From NCBI GenBank assembly GCA_946811695.1, contig OX328132.1, positions 55,218,909 to 55,282,908 of the forward strand: 64,000 bases of DNA, written 5' to 3'. Under the pieces are notes generated by a model that was given only the letters and a program-made list of their open reading frames with translations, did not search any database and was not told the origin of the DNA. Source of the DNA: Gonocerus acuteangulatus (Eukaryota > Arthropoda > Insecta > Hemiptera > Coreidae). This document shows, piece by piece, positions 1 through 11,673 of the stretch (position 1 is its first letter; each line of letters opens with the position of its first letter). The position numbers and the translations under genes were made by a program.

Positions 1-660
1 GGATTGGTAAAGTTTAAGAATGTTTTCAAACATGTCATCAATCCTCAAAAGCTATATTCCCTGAAAGTGAGCTAAAGGAAGATTGACTGAGTTGCTAAAT
101 CTATCTGATGGATACGTTAATCCCTATACGGGGTAAAAAATACACAAGCATTTACCTTTAATGGGATCACGTTGTCACGTCAATTTATGTGCTCATGTCT
201 TTTTGGGCTCCTTACTTCAATGTTTGCATGATTTATCTGGCTCAATAAGCCGCCGTCTCCCACCCCATCGCGGGGGAAGAGGCAGTCAAGTACGTTATTC
301 AAAATATTTAGGAGTGAATATTTCTGAGAGGCTGAGTGATATTCAAGGCCCCTGACAGATATGTGCATGTCCCCCATGGTAAGTCTATTGTAATTCTTTC
401 TTTCCACCCCCTCAAAGATCCCATGCAATATTTATCGATCTTATACCTCAAACTCCACTTCCCCGTGTCTTTTGTCTCTCTCAACAAACTCATCACGCTT
501 CTTTATTTCAATTACACTTAAAAGTTATCTGGCTATTTTCTCTATTATACGCTGAAAGCCTATCTACATAAACAATACAATAATTGTACAAAATCACACA
601 TTTTGTTGTTGTTCCTTCACCCCAATCACAAACGTCGATAGTAGCACCGGATCTATCAAC
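1..660. other. No recognisable feature
   Basis: AT-rich sequence with only short chance reading frames on both strands. I see no conserved motif, splice-like coding run, tRNA head or repeat shared with the rest of the window. Confidence 0.5.
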
Positions 661-663
661 ATT

Positions 664-905
664 TTTAAATCTCTAGTCCGACCAGTTGTGTGATATGGAG
701 CCGAAGCGTGGACGCTAAAAGAAAGCTTTCGGAAAGGATTTTTGAAAGGAAAATTATAAGAAAAATCGTTGGTACCCTTTGCACACAAGGAGGATGGATG
801 ATAAGGACAAATCGGGGGCTTATATGACTAGTAGAACAGAATGTGGTATGATTTTTGTGGATATCAAGAAGATTCGAAGACCTAAGCCCAAGAGAGGCAA
901 ACCGT
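664..905 (+). pseudogene. Relict RTE-like LINE ORF2, C-terminal fragment
   Basis: The plus strand reads like the C-terminal end of a LINE reverse-transcriptase ORF of the RTE type often seen in arthropods. In one frame it gives KSLVRPVV, a stop, then YGAEAWTLKES. After a one-base shift it continues ERIFERKIIRKIVG and GWMIRTNRGL, and later DIKKIRR. In the family this region lies downstream of the polymerase core, around the pattern YGAE-W-L...FERKILRKI...RIR-N-EL. The fragment has at least one stop, one frameshift and no catalytic motif, so it is dead. The 5' part is missing. Assignment to RTE rests only on this motif run; other LINE clades carry a looser version of it. Confidence 0.6.
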
Positions 906-1004
906 ATTTTTTGTTATTCGCAAGATATCATTTGGTCTAGTCCTCAATATCATTATCCATTTGAGGAAATTCCATAATTTACAGCTGCTTACCTTCATTC
1001 ATAT

Positions 1005-1059
1005 ACCTTATGAATAAGAAGAGCTAATGCTCTCTGCCTTAGATATTGGAGGCCTTCTT
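1005..1059. repeat. One monomer of the 83-bp minisatellite, left of the LINE
   Basis: The stretch containing AAGAAGAGCTAATGCTCTCT and TATTGGAGGCCTTCTT matches the minisatellite units found at 5868-6405 on the other side of the LINE. It is the part of the array displaced to the left when the LINE inserted. Confidence 0.75.
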
Positions 1060-1342
1060 AATAATAAATAATAATAATAATATGCTTTATTGCTCAAGTT
1101 TTACAACGTATATGCAAGGGTTGCAGCCTTATTGCATTAGTAAAAAATATAATTTGCACAAAATAAAATATAACTTTATCTTTTACACTTAATAAATAAT
1201 AATAAAATGAGGCTTCTACTGATTTCAAATTAAGAAACATAAATACATAAATACATCTTAAGCTAAGTGTAATTTCACACAAAGTAAAAACAAAAATAAA
1301 TTCAATAATAAAGAAGATAATGTCAAATTACAGATGTTTAAT

Positions 1343-1900
1343 CTATAATAAAATAAATGACCTCAGCTTTATGATACTATCTAAGTATTTATTTAGATCA
1401 TTAATTAAAGCCTTATCTGGAGCTGATAGGAGCATTTCTACCTTTGGAGGATTAGATGTGATATATTTATCTATATACAACTTCCTTGTAGGAGAGTACA
1501 AGGGGCAGGTAAAGAATATGTGTTCTAGTGTTTCTAGTTCTTGTAGTTCGCAAGCAGAACATGGCGTCTTTGTGTCAATGGTGAGTTTATTTTTATTATA
1601 GAGGTTTATCATCTTTTCTGAACTGAGCCTTAATTGGGCTAAGAGTTTTACTTTGTTAAATGGAATATTGTTCTGAAGATATGGTGCTCCCGTTATGTGA
1701 GTAGGTTTTATGTTATTATAGAATCTATTGAATCAACTATTGTTTACGCGATTTAGATCATATTCTAATAAGGTATTTTGAAATTGGCTGATTAGTTTGT
1801 TGAATATTGTTCTGACTAGATATGGGTTTTGTTCTTCCCAGAGATGTTTACTATCTGCAGGAATTAACTCTTTCACCTGAGTAGCCCAATTATATTTTAT
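1343..1900 (-). pseudogene. LINE ORF2 C-terminal region with CCHC zinc motif
   Basis: The C-terminal end of ORF2. After a stop near 1901 the same reading continues with WATQVKELIPADSK and, with another break near 1735, reaches INLYNKNKLT and the motif CSACELQELETLEHIFFTC. This is the Cys-x2-Cys-x10-His-x4-Cys arrangement found at the end of many LINE polymerases and thought to bind RNA or DNA. The 3' UTR follows directly. It carries no catalytic residues. Confidence 0.8.
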
Positions 1901-3600
1901 TTACTTTGGATTGCGTGTTTGTAGGTTCAATAACTTTTTGAAATAAATTTTAGGAATTCTGTGTTCGGGCATTTCCATTAATCTTATCCAGTATTTGATT
2001 ATTAATTTAAATATTTGTAAACTTATTTTAAATGAACCTGTTTCTAGTCTGAGATAATGACCAGGTGTATTTTTTGGAAGATAAAGGAGGTTTTTTATAA
2101 ATTTCGATTGAGATCTTTCTATTAAGTCAAGATATCTAAGAGCCCATATTTCACTTCCATAAGTAATCTGTGATTTTACAATTGTATTAAATAAATGGAG
2201 TTTAGTATTCCAGGAAGATGTTTTTAGATTATATATAATTTCAGTAACACTGTTTATGGCGGCGACGGCTCTGATGTTCACTGATTTCGCCTGGGCATGA
2301 AATAGACCACAACTTGAGATTATTACTCCAAGATATTTTTGAGAGCTTACATTTTCTAATTTTACATTTTTGTAGTAGAAGACATCTCTATTAGCGGGTC
2401 TTCCTTTTTTTTTTAAAATAATAACTTTTGTCTTGGATTCGTTTATTTCCAGGAAATTAGTTTGGCAGTATTTAAAGTAACATGTTAACTCCAGTCTTTT
2501 CATCTATACTAACTGGTTGGCAATGGTTCTGAATTAAAAACTCTTCGATATCATTGATAAAGATAGCAAAACAAACGGGTGACATTGGATCTCCTTGCAA
2601 AACTCCTTTACCAACAGGAAATGAATCTGTGTATGAATCTCCTACTTTTGCTCTAAAAGAAGAATTACTATACAGGTTTTCCATAATCTTGATTATCTTC
2701 CTACTGATTCCGAATTTGTAAAGCTTCTGCCATAGTAACGCTTGGTTTACGGAATCAAATGCCTTTTTAAAGTCGACCAAGGTAGCATATAATTTTCCTT
2801 TATTTTTCTGTAAGTGTATTTGGACTAAAGCTGTGAGAGAAAAGATACTATCTATGCAACTCCTAGATCTACGAAATCCATTTTGTGTTTGGACAAGTGG
2901 GTTACAAAATTCCGTCCAGTCGGTGATTCTATTATTAATTATGTTTATAAAGAGTTTAGTTATTGTGTTCAACAAAGACAGGGGTCTATAATTGTTAGGA
3001 TCGTTTGGGTCTCCTTTCTTGTGCAAAAGCTTTCTTGTGCAACTTCTCCCTCCATAATTCGGTTGAATAAATTCAAAATATACATATGTCCTACTTCTGG
3101 GAGATTTTTCAGAAATTCATTAGTGATTCCGTCCGGTACGGGCGATTTACTATTTTTACACATATTTAGGCTTCGTGATAATTCGTTTTTGTCAATAGCT
3201 ACATCGAAAAGTGGGTGAGTAACATCAAGCGCTGTGAAAGTGATAGACGGATATTCATTATATGAACTTCTTAAAAATTCATTCCATTTCTCTAAAGGAA
3301 CTATGTTCTTAGTGTAGCTTGATTTTCTATGCCGTTTTATTATAGTCCAAAATTCTTTTGTATTATTGGCTGTCTTGAGCCTAGCAGATAAATTTAAATA
3401 GTAATTTTTTTGCGATTGGTTCATTATTTCCCTGTATTTTTTTCTTGCTTCAATGAAAGTGTTATAGTTGGTTTGGTTAGACTTTTTAGAGTAAACTGAG
3501 TATAACTTCGGTACCTCGTGTTTTGCTTTTAAACACTCATCTGTGTACCACGGTTGCTTGGAATTATAAGGTTTATCTCCAACAGCGGTGTTTCGCAGTC
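1901..3600 (-). pseudogene. LINE ORF2 reverse transcriptase, broken
   Basis: The RT domain lies in three overlapping frames (3600-2969, 3026-2472, 2503-1901). Visible landmarks are NNYRPLSLLNTITKLF, QNGFRRSRSCIDS, motif A LVDFKKAFDSV with its aspartates, and motif B GVLQGDPMSPVCF. Downstream come FLEINESKTKVI, SQKYLGVIIS and QITYGSEIW of the thumb region. Motif C (YADD), which carries the two other catalytic aspartates, is absent. The sequence jumps from QPVSID straight to MKRLELTCYF, so roughly 30-40 residues are missing. A 13-bp direct repeat (CTTTCTTGTGCAA at 3014-3026 and 3030-3042, offset 16 bp) explains the frame change near 3020. RNA copying by this protein is impossible. Confidence 0.88.
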
Positions 3601-3601
3601 C

Positions 3602-4595
3602 TCAACTAGAAGCAGCATTTTTTATTGCATCTGTAAATTTTAAGCTCATTAATTCTACATCGGTATTATCCGTTTCGTCATCGATTTGGAAGTTTTCACG
3701 ATAGTATTTTTGCTTGCTTGGATCCCAGTTGAGTAATTGTCTCTTTTCCTTGTTTATAGTTTTTTTCCGCGTGATGGTGTTATTAGTTTTGTTATTTGTG
3801 ACTAGAATGCATGGTAAGTGATCAGATACAAGGAGTTCACTCGATATATACATATCTAAAACAGACTCTATTCCTTTTGTGTTAGCCAGTAATAAGTCAA
3901 CAACACTGCGCCCTGATGAGCCTATGAATGTAAAATTACCATTTTTGTAATTAATTGAACGACCGTTTAGAATAAAAAGCTCATTTTCCTCCATAAAATC
4001 GATCAAGGATTTACCTCTAGTATTAGTTACGGAATCTTGTGATCTCCTTTCGTATGTAAGGAAGGATTCACTAAAAACTTGCTTGTCTTCTCCTTGATAA
4101 GATCCGACACGACAATTCATATAACCACCTAGGAAAATATCAACATCTCTATTGTTACGGATTATTTGGTTTAAAGAATCACTCAGAGTTTCTAGAATAT
4201 GCTTTATATCACAATCGGGTTTTAGATAAATATTGCCAAAAATTATTTCTGCATTAGGTAGTTTTATTTTATAAAATATCCAGTGATGTGTAATTTGTAA
4301 AGTTTCGTAATTAATATTTTTATTGATTAAAGTTACAATCCCTCCACTCGCTCGGCCTTTGGTCTTCTCCTTTAATGCTGCCGAAAATATTATGGAATAA
4401 TTAGAAAAATTTAGCGCATCTAATTTTGTTTTTTTTTTTGGAGCCACGTTTCATTTAAGTTAATTACATCAAAATATTTTAAAAACAATTTTTGCTTATT
4501 GTCTAGTAAGAGCATGTTATGAAAACCATTAATGTTCCAAAATAGTGATATTAGTTTACCATTCAGAGCTGAGCCTTTTTCCTCTTGATAAACCT
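3602..4595 (-). pseudogene. LINE ORF2 apurinic-type endonuclease domain, frameshifted
   Basis: The N-terminal endonuclease (exonuclease-endonuclease-phosphatase fold) nicks the target DNA in target-primed reverse transcription. The first part (about 4560-4445) reads LFWNINGFHN and INLNETWL, the usual N-terminal box and the catalytic Glu box. An 11-T run at 4429-4439 (A run on the coding strand) then shifts the frame. The rest (4447-3602) shows RASGGIVTLI, IIFGNIYLKPDC, IFLGGYMNCRVG (the GDFN-like box, here GGYMN), and SGRSVVDLLLA and VSDHLPCIL (SD-HLP box, catalytic Asp and His). The D-to-G change in GDFN and a TGA at 3602-3604 are further damage. No early ATG is in frame, so ORF2 may rely on reinitiation or frameshifting after ORF1; that is inference. 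Confidence 0.85.
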
Positions 4596-5624
4596 TAATG
4601 TTTGTTTCTGGGACGAAAAATAAGGCCTGATGTTCTCTTCCTCTTCTTCTTCTTTTCTTGCATATCTATGGTCGATGTGGAAAAGGTTCTTGTAGACGAA
4701 TCTGTATCAGGTTCTCCGCTTTCTTCTTCCATTTTCTCAATGTCGGTATCTTCTTGATCATTCCATTTACTCAGAATCCCCATGACATCATCAAGTGATT
4801 TGATTTGTATTGGCCTTGAATCTTCAAGCTCTTTAGCCAAAATTTTATTGTTTTGGAACCAAATGTATTTAAAGATATTTTTGCTTCTTAACTCCTTGCA
4901 GCGTTCATAAATCTCGAGATTTTCTGGAGACATTTGTTCAGTTATAAATATTTTTCCTTCAGGGAAGTTTGGATCAAGCTGAGTAGCTTTTATTTCTTTT
5001 ATATTTTTTCTTGCTTTTAGAAATTTAATTTTGTTTTCAGGTTGCTTAAATTTAACTATAATGGGGGGAGCATTGCTTTTCGGGTTGCCAGATCTGTAAT
5101 AACTTTCAAGAGATTCTTTTGAAATGTTTATTTTAATTAAGTCTCCTATTTTCTGAATGATTCCACAAAGATCCTCGTTTTGAGATGTTGGAACACTGCA
5201 AATTCTAATCCCATTGTATCTTAAAGTTTGTCTGTTTTCTATAACTACACCTCGAAGGAGAGATAAATCTTTCCTTAATTTGTAATTTTCACACTTCAGG
5301 TCCTGTATAGTCTTAAGGCACTTCTTATTTTCACTTCTTAATCCAGCGATTGCAGAGGTCATTTCCTCTCTATATTTAGAAATAGTTGATTTGAGAGACT
5401 CTTGTTCAGATTTACAACACACTACTATTTTATTAGTGATTTATTTTCTTCACATCACTACTTATAGAATCTAATTTCTTAATCAATAATTCAAAGCTAG
5501 AGCTTTCTTCTAGTTGGTTTAAGTTCTTACTTGTCATTGTTATCCAAATGTCGCCTGGGTGATAAGAAGTTGCTGATAGTAATGTCACGAGGCTGTAAAC
5601 TTGGTGCGCATAGAGATTGCGCAC
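4595..5624 (-). pseudogene. LINE ORF1 with coiled coil and FP-like C-terminal domain
   Basis: ORF1 of the same LINE, split by one frameshift near 5430. The first piece contains MTSKNLNQLEESSSFELL. The second piece has a coiled-coil stretch (MTSAIAGLRSENKKCLKTIQ and on through LKCENYKLRKDLSLLRG) and then a compact domain reading YNGIRICSVP, PIIVKFKQPENKIKFLKARK, FITEQMSPENLEIYERCKEL, YIWFQNNKILAKE and IQIKSLDDV. This resembles the domain named after the baculovirus FP protein, which is common in insect LINE ORF1 proteins that package element RNA. The tail is acidic then basic (EKKKKRKRTSG). It ends about 30 bases before the first visible endonuclease codons. The element is host genomic; the domain name does not imply a virus. 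Confidence 0.8.
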
Positions 5625-5867
5625 GTTATCCCCACCTTGCAGCTTGCTGATTCGGAGCCAGATAAGATCTACTTCTGCTATTAATTAACGAAAATAATTT
5701 TAGCTAATTAGTGATTTGGTTTTTCACAAGACACAAGATTATGAAACTACGAAATCTATGAATCACATTGGTGCACAATTAAGACAGAATTAACCAGGTT
5801 AAACACCTAAAAAGACGAATTGTTACAGAGCAGATGTTCACGCTTCAACAGCAATGGCTGAACTCCT

Positions 5868-6405
5868 GAACTATTGGAGGCCTTCTTCTCGATACCAAGA
5901 AGGCGGCTTATCTTGTCAATAGGAAGAGCTAAATCCCTGCTAGTTTAGGCATCAGAGGCTTCTTCTCGATCACTAGGAGGATGCTTCAGATATCTTGTCA
6001 ATAGGAAGAGCTAATATCCCTGCTAGTTTAGATGTCAGAAGCCGTCTACCCGATCTCTAGGAGGATGCCTCAGATATCTTGTCAATGAGAAGAGCTAATA
6101 TCCATGCTAGTTTAGGCATCAGAGGCTTCTTCTCAATCACTAGGAGGATGCTTCAGATATCTTGTCAATAGGAAGAGCTAATATCCCTGCTAGTTTAGGC
6201 ATCAGAGGCTTCTTCTCGATCACTAGGAGGATAATTCAGATATCTTGTCAATAGGAAGAGCTAATATCCATGCTAGTTTCAGAATCAAAGGCCTTCTTCT
6301 CGATCACTAGGAGGATGCTTCAGATATCTAGTCAATGAGAAGAGCTAATATCCCTGATAGTTAAGATATCAGAGGCATTCTTCCCGATCACTAGGAGGCT
6401 GCTTG
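5868..6405. repeat. 83-84 bp minisatellite, about 6.5 copies
   Basis: CACTAGGAGG or a close variant recurs at about 5971, 6055, 6138, 6221, 6305 and 6389, giving a period of 83-84 bp. Each unit also holds TTGTCAATAGGAAGAGCTAA and GCTAGTTTAGGCATCAGAGG. It is interrupted on its left by the LINE at 1060-5871. Confidence 0.9.
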
Positions 6406-9060
6406 TCGGCGAAACAGTGGAACTCATTCACTAATCCTTCCCTATCTCCTCATGGAGGAAATGGGCCTTTTTTTTCTTTTTCCCGCTCCCTTCAGCCCCT
6501 TTTTTCCATCAGCTCTTTCTGCGTCGAGCCGTCAGAACAGAGACCTCGCTCAAAGCAAACATGGATAAGGGTGATTGGGCCCCCCCCCCCCCATAGCCAC
6601 CGCCACTTTTTTAATGAGTCCGTAAGAATGGGCTCTGTTCGTCTGCCCCCACCCCCACCCCGTCGCCCTATACCCGTACTAATCTTCTTTTATTTCACAA
6701 CCTCCCTCGCTCCCTTCATTAAAAAAAAAGCATTATGTAAAGGAAGCATATGAATCTCGTCCGACATTCACTTAAATAAATGTAATTCATAGATCTATCT
6801 CTTTTATAAACCTTTATTTATAAAATAAAGGACCGATTTTGATGAACTTTCGTGTATGTAATTAAGTTGATTTGATATTGGTTTAGATTTACAATTTGAT
6901 TTGATAGACAATGTTTGTTTTTTTGTGTGTGTTTTTTTGTTTTTAATTAGATTAGTTATTTATGTATTGTTAATGTTTGGATGGATTAGGTTTACATTTG
7001 ATCCAGTAGAATGCACTGAAATCCGCGTCAACTATCAATCTAACCTGAAAGTTTCATTCTTTTCTATGCAACGATTTAAATATGGAACGTATATATAAAT
7101 ATAAGTTACTTATGAAAAATTATAATAAATTAATTAATATTTTTTAAATTTTTAAATATATAATATTTAATAATAATAATAATAATTTTAATATTTTTTG
7201 AAAATTGTTATCTTTGTTTCAGGGTCATGAAATCTAGTCAATTCAAATCAACCTCTTTATCGTCATGTCCCCGGAGATATTTACCCTTAACAGGAGATCA
7301 GGACGTAAACTCTTTGGTGGTCAATTGTTAGCTAATATCAACCAACTCTCTATCAATAAATTGCGAAACGTAATTCCAAACCAAAAGATCTTTGGTTGAT
7401 AGCCTGGTTTCATTCGATATCAAAGAACATCTTCCTCACCCGGCAACTGAAAGCATACAGCAACAACTGACGAAACCTACTGCTCCTGGAAAGAACAAAA
7501 GGTATGTCGAGGCTGCTACCATGAGTTTCGGGAACATTTGTCAAGTAGAGAGGCTGAAAAAAAAAAAATAGCTAAGCTTACCTTTGAGTTTCTGCAGTGG
7601 ATGCCCAGGAAATCAGGGAGAATTGCTTAGATATTTGATTAAATTCTAATGAGTTTCTTCCATTGTTCTATTTATGTTTTCGAAAATCATTTTGAAAACT
7701 TTTTATTTACGTCTTATAAATTGTGTAATTTGTGTAATTGTATTTTTATTACTGTTTGAGCAGAAATTTCAACTCTTGCTTTCTTAGTGTTGGAGATAAT
7801 TAATGATGTTTTAAAAAAATTTATATATAATTTTTTGCTCAAGAATTAATTTTCTTTCTGAGACTTCACGTATTGCTATGGTCTCTCCGTGGTCTTTTCA
7901 TTCGGGAGATGTGGTTCTTCAGAGTTCCGTTGACGTAATTCCCTTCTGCACAATGGATGTTTAGGAAGGGTGGCAACCTGTAGATAGCCCGTTGCTAATT
8001 GCCTAGATGCAGAGGTGCTGTATAAAAACACCTATTACTCCAGAAATGATCCTGGAAAAAATGAAAGATGTTGGAGCCATCGCTAGATCGGGGTGGATTG
8101 TATAATGACAGAACATTTCGAAATCTCTGTCCCCGAGGGTATGTGCAGCACTGGGCGGGAGACCGCTTATATGTCCCCGGGGACATTTATCCCACCAAGA
8201 GAACACCAACTCAAATCTTATATGCAGCTAACGTGATAACGCTGAATAGCAACACGAGCGATAGGAACTAAAAACATTTTCGCTAATAAACTGGACGTGA
8301 TAGATTTTATTGAGTATTTTGTTCGCTTTCAGCATGCAAAAGTCCTTGGGAAACATTCATAACATCTCATGCAGTTTTTTGGTCGAAAACCTATGTAAGT
8401 ATAACTTTTTAATTTAATTGTAAAAAAACGTTATTGATGATTTTGAGATTAAGATAAGCATACATGAGAAATAACGTAGGCAGGAGAGATAAAAGCACAG
8501 CTGAGCGGAATGGGGGAGAGGGGTGCGTTTGCTAAGGAGGAATTAGGCGAAGTTAAGTAGGGAGGGGGTGAAATTTAGGATCGGTGCATCAAACCTTCTC
8601 TAATTAACGAGCCTATCCTCTGCAGGACATAGAACCGATATGGAGAAATTCATTCAAATGCTAAAACAGCCTGTGCCTATTACCATATTGATTTTTCTCA
8701 ATGCTCCTTGTCCGATCCTAGCAACTGTCACAATGCAAATTACTTCTGGGCCATCGCTTAGAGCCCCCTCATTTCCATTCTGAGTCTACCCCGGCCTCGA
8801 GGGAAAACCCGAAAGGCATAATCCCCTACCCTTCCCAATCTCCTATCTCCTTCCTCTTATCCGACTTTCTTGTCCGACGAGACCGCGTCAAAGGGCAAAT
8901 CTTTTCTTTACCCCGTAGCAGCATGCTTATGCAGCAGTAACCCTTATGCTTACTTCCTGGAGACCAAACGAAATCTCGACCAGTTTCAAGTTTACGCCTT
9001 GAAAAGCCTCACTCGCATGATCTGCGTAATCTATGCGCGTTTCCATAACCTAAAATAATT
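6406..9060. other. No recognisable gene; simple-sequence patches
   Basis: Contains a C run at about 6582-6592, C/A-rich stretches to 6660, AT-rich sequence at 7090-7200 and G-rich sequence at 8505-8575. Several 60-116 residue frames exist but none shows a domain, family motif or plausible splice structure. Confidence 0.45.
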
Positions 9061-9065
9061 AAGGT

Positions 9066-9407
9066 GGAAGCGTTGATCGTCGGGGATTCGGTCAATGTTC
9101 TTATTTAATAAAACCACATTTTATTTTTAAAATGTATTTTTATTACCGCCAACGTTTCGGCTTGCTCTACAAGCCTTCTTCAGGGCTATGGAGAAGATTG
9201 AGAACTGTCCCGTTTCAAGTAGAGAACATTTCTCGCATCAGAAATGTTCTCTACTTGAAACGGGACAGTTCGCAATCTTCTCCATTGCCCTGAAGAAGGC
9301 TTGTAGAACAAGCCGAAACGTTGGCGGTAATAAAAATACATTTTAAGAATAAAATGTGGTTTTATTAAATAAGAACATTGGCCGAATCCCCGACGATCAA
9401 CGCTTCC
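9066..9407. repeat. Near-perfect 342-bp palindrome (foldback)
   Basis: Arms 9066-9233 and 9240-9407 (168 bp each) are reverse complements with only about five mismatches, around a six-base loop CGCATC. Each arm carries GCCAACGTTTCGGCTTG and CTTCTTCAGGG (or their complement), which itself contains a small hairpin GGCTTGT/ACAAGCC. The high arm identity points to a recent origin. Confidence 0.93.
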
Positions 9408-9409
9408 TA

Positions 9410-10590
9410 CTTCTGAACGGTCGACCATATCTTCTCAATCATCAAATAAAATAATTAAAATTGAATAGGGACCATTAATAATATTTATTCCTGCAGATGA
9501 CCCAACATATACCTAAATTGTTTCTAATCTTTGGAGGCTTGTGTCGTTAAGAGAGTAACCATTTGTTGAAGCTATTTTAATTTTTAATCACGCCCGACGT
9601 GTTTCGTTCCTTGACCGCACCTCTTCGGGGCTCGTCTTGTTAGGAAGTCCTCTTATCGCCATGTACTTTCTATGGAAGCTAGCAAGATAACCTTTTTCTT
9701 TTATGGTAGCCTCAATAGAGTCAGAAAGTGATGTGAGGTTTTTCTAACAAGGAAGTGCAAACAAGGTACAAAACTTATCGGGCCTGATTGATAAATAAAG
9801 TAGTTAGAACATATGGAAAGTGTCTTACCGACTCCAAACCCCCAACGATTTGAAACTAAATTGATAAACTAATTTTATTGTTAAACAGATTTAAATACCG
9901 GACATTAATTTGATTAAAATGTCAATGAATTCCATTTCCGACCTCATCGGAAGTGGAGCATGCAGACCCGATACACTGCGGGAATTAACTTATTTATTTC
10001 AGAAAAATGTCTGACGAAAAGGGCGGCGTCACACAGTGATGACGTCAGGGAAAAGACACACTAGAAACCGAAGGTCTTTAATCGCGTTTTAAATTTTTGT
10101 TTATATCTAATTAGTTGTAAAGTACTTTTTTTAATATTGGTGGCGAGCGAACCAAACATGGGGTATGTATATTCAAAAAATGTTATTACATTTTTACTAT
10201 TTTGATGTGAACATTAAAACATAATTAGAATAGCGTGTTAGCGTTATGAAGTTTATTGGAATAACTGAAATAATATTGAAAAGGGTAATAAAAGCCCAAT
10301 GTGCAGTCTCAAATTATAGTTTAATCATACAAGTGATGCAGCCGCATTTCGATCCTACCGGATCATTCTCGAACTATAAGAAAATATAACTCATATACAT
10401 TACAAGTTCATGTGCAAAAAATTATTTATATTTACCCTTTTCAACGTTTCCTGAGCGGTCTTCGCGTGAATAATACTAAAATAATAATTCAAAAATGCAT
10501 AGGTTGTAATTGCCCCTGAGGAAGTGGCATGTAGGTCACGAGATATGTAGAACAAACACCTAATAAAGAGGTACCAAAAGAAAAAGAAAG
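9410..10590. other. No gene recognised; two further CCTGA-hairpin-CGAAAC-like boxes
   Basis: Mostly AT-rich. At 9597-9640 the minus strand reads CCCGAAGAGGTGCGG then CGAAACACGTCGGG. At 10513-10548 the plus strand reads CCCCTGAGGAAGTGGCATG then TCACGAGATATG. Both follow the same layout as the box inside the palindrome at 9066-9407. Confidence 0.45.
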
Positions 10591-10750
10591 TAATATTGTT
10601 TGTCCTACTCCATTTATACCTAAAAAAAAATGTTCGTTTTGTTCTTTTTAACGGGGTTTTGTCGTCGTTTAACTCACTTTTTAATTGGTTCTTGTTTTGT
10701 TTTAAATTGAATTTATCTGTAATGTTGATAATGTAGTAAAAGAAGACAAG
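10590..10750 (-). repeat. Dispersed coding-like fragment (module D), copy 1
   Basis: The minus strand encodes INITDKFNLKQNKNQLKSEL then NDDKTPLKRTKRTFFF, and the plus strand at 29680-29810 encodes a clearly related peptide (NTNFADKCKLYQKNNQLKSE). The DNA also aligns. Both copies lie upstream of an HCR 3' end and on the opposite strand to it, so this is probably an internal part of that element. No function can be named. Confidence 0.6.
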
Positions 10751-10869
10751 TAAATGAGAAACGTTTTGGCAATAGAGTTTTCCTAGAGCGAGCGTAGAGA
10801 ACGCCGGGGTCATTTTTTCAGGTAAAGTTACCCTTGCAATCGGTCACGTATCCGGGACCATAAACGTAT

Positions 10870-10986
10870 TTCACGAAAGGTCTAACCAAAATAATAACTG
10901 TTTCTATTTTAAGCTTTTTAAATTACACTAGGGATAAGAACGGAACCGCGCTAAGATGACACAGTTCCTGGGAGTCGGACTTTTTT
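10870..10986 (+). mobile_element. HCR repeat family, 3' end fragment
   Basis: Contains ATAATAACTGTTTCTATT, GGGATAAGAACGGAACCGCG, CTAAGATGACACAGTTCCTG and GAGTCGGAC followed by a T run. It aligns with 43640-43745 over about 100 bp. The 3' hairpin CAG-TTC-CTG is kept. Confidence 0.8.
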
Positions 10987-11673
10987 AATATTTAGAATAT
11001 AATTAGGTTATACTTCTCTTCTGGGAAGGACTATTATTACAAACAATTTGAGTGCAAAATAAGTAGACATTTCATGGAAAATATATTTATTGAGTAATAT
11101 AAAAGCTATAAAAATAATAATGGGTTCATAATTAAATTTAAATTGGATTCCTGAGTCGCAAAACTATTTTCGTATGTACGCCCCTTCTTGAATGAGGAGA
11201 TATAAATGATATTGGGACGCACTGAAAAGATCGAACGTTCCCACGGTTGAAGTTTATTGTCTATAAACACTGCAATTACACTTAACAGCCCATTGGTTTT
11301 ACAAAACTCTGAAGAAACTTTATGTATTATAATAGACGGAACTGCTATTATCTATTAGTGCTACTAATTAAACTCAGTAAAAAATGTTAATTCAATGAAG
11401 GAGACATGTTAAGACCACCTTAGATTAAATCCACGGCTTAATATTACTTTCGACGAATACTTGATGCAATTAGGTATATTGAAAATATTATAATTTGATT
11501 ATATTAAAATTATGGTCAACCCACTCATAAAAAATAAATAAACTACTCCAAGAAACTACTTCATATTACCACGTTCGCATATAGTGTTTCTATCTGGTGG
11601 GATTTAGACTGGAACAAAACCAGGAACCTAGCTCTTTAATTAAAACAAATTGGCCACCTTCACATCCACAGTA

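Larger units (their letters stand above)
1060..5871 (-). mobile_element. Near full-length LINE (non-LTR retrotransposon) with a 16-bp target-site duplication
   Basis: A 4.8-kb minus-strand LINE. TATTGGAGGCCTTCTT occurs exactly at 1044-1059 and again at 5872-5887, which defines both ends and the target-site duplication. The order on the minus strand is a short 5' UTR (5625-5871), ORF1 (5624-4595), ORF2 with endonuclease, reverse transcriptase and C-terminal zinc motif (about 4590-1343), and a 3' UTR ending in an AATAAA-like signal and a (TTA)n tail at 1060-1080. It jumps by target-primed reverse transcription. Lesions make this copy inactive: an ORF1 frameshift, a frameshift at an 11-T run (4429-4439), a stop (3602-3604), a 16-bp duplication (3014-3042), and loss of the YADD box near 2510. 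The clade is uncertain; a TAA-type tail and a coiled-coil/FP-like ORF1 occur in several I/Jockey/CR1-group lineages. Confidence 0.9.

Noticed and set aside
10925..10986. Small nuclear RNA (U6-like) with a poly-T terminator
   Set aside because: The T run is not kept in all copies, no U6 core motif is present, and the unit is part of a larger repeat.
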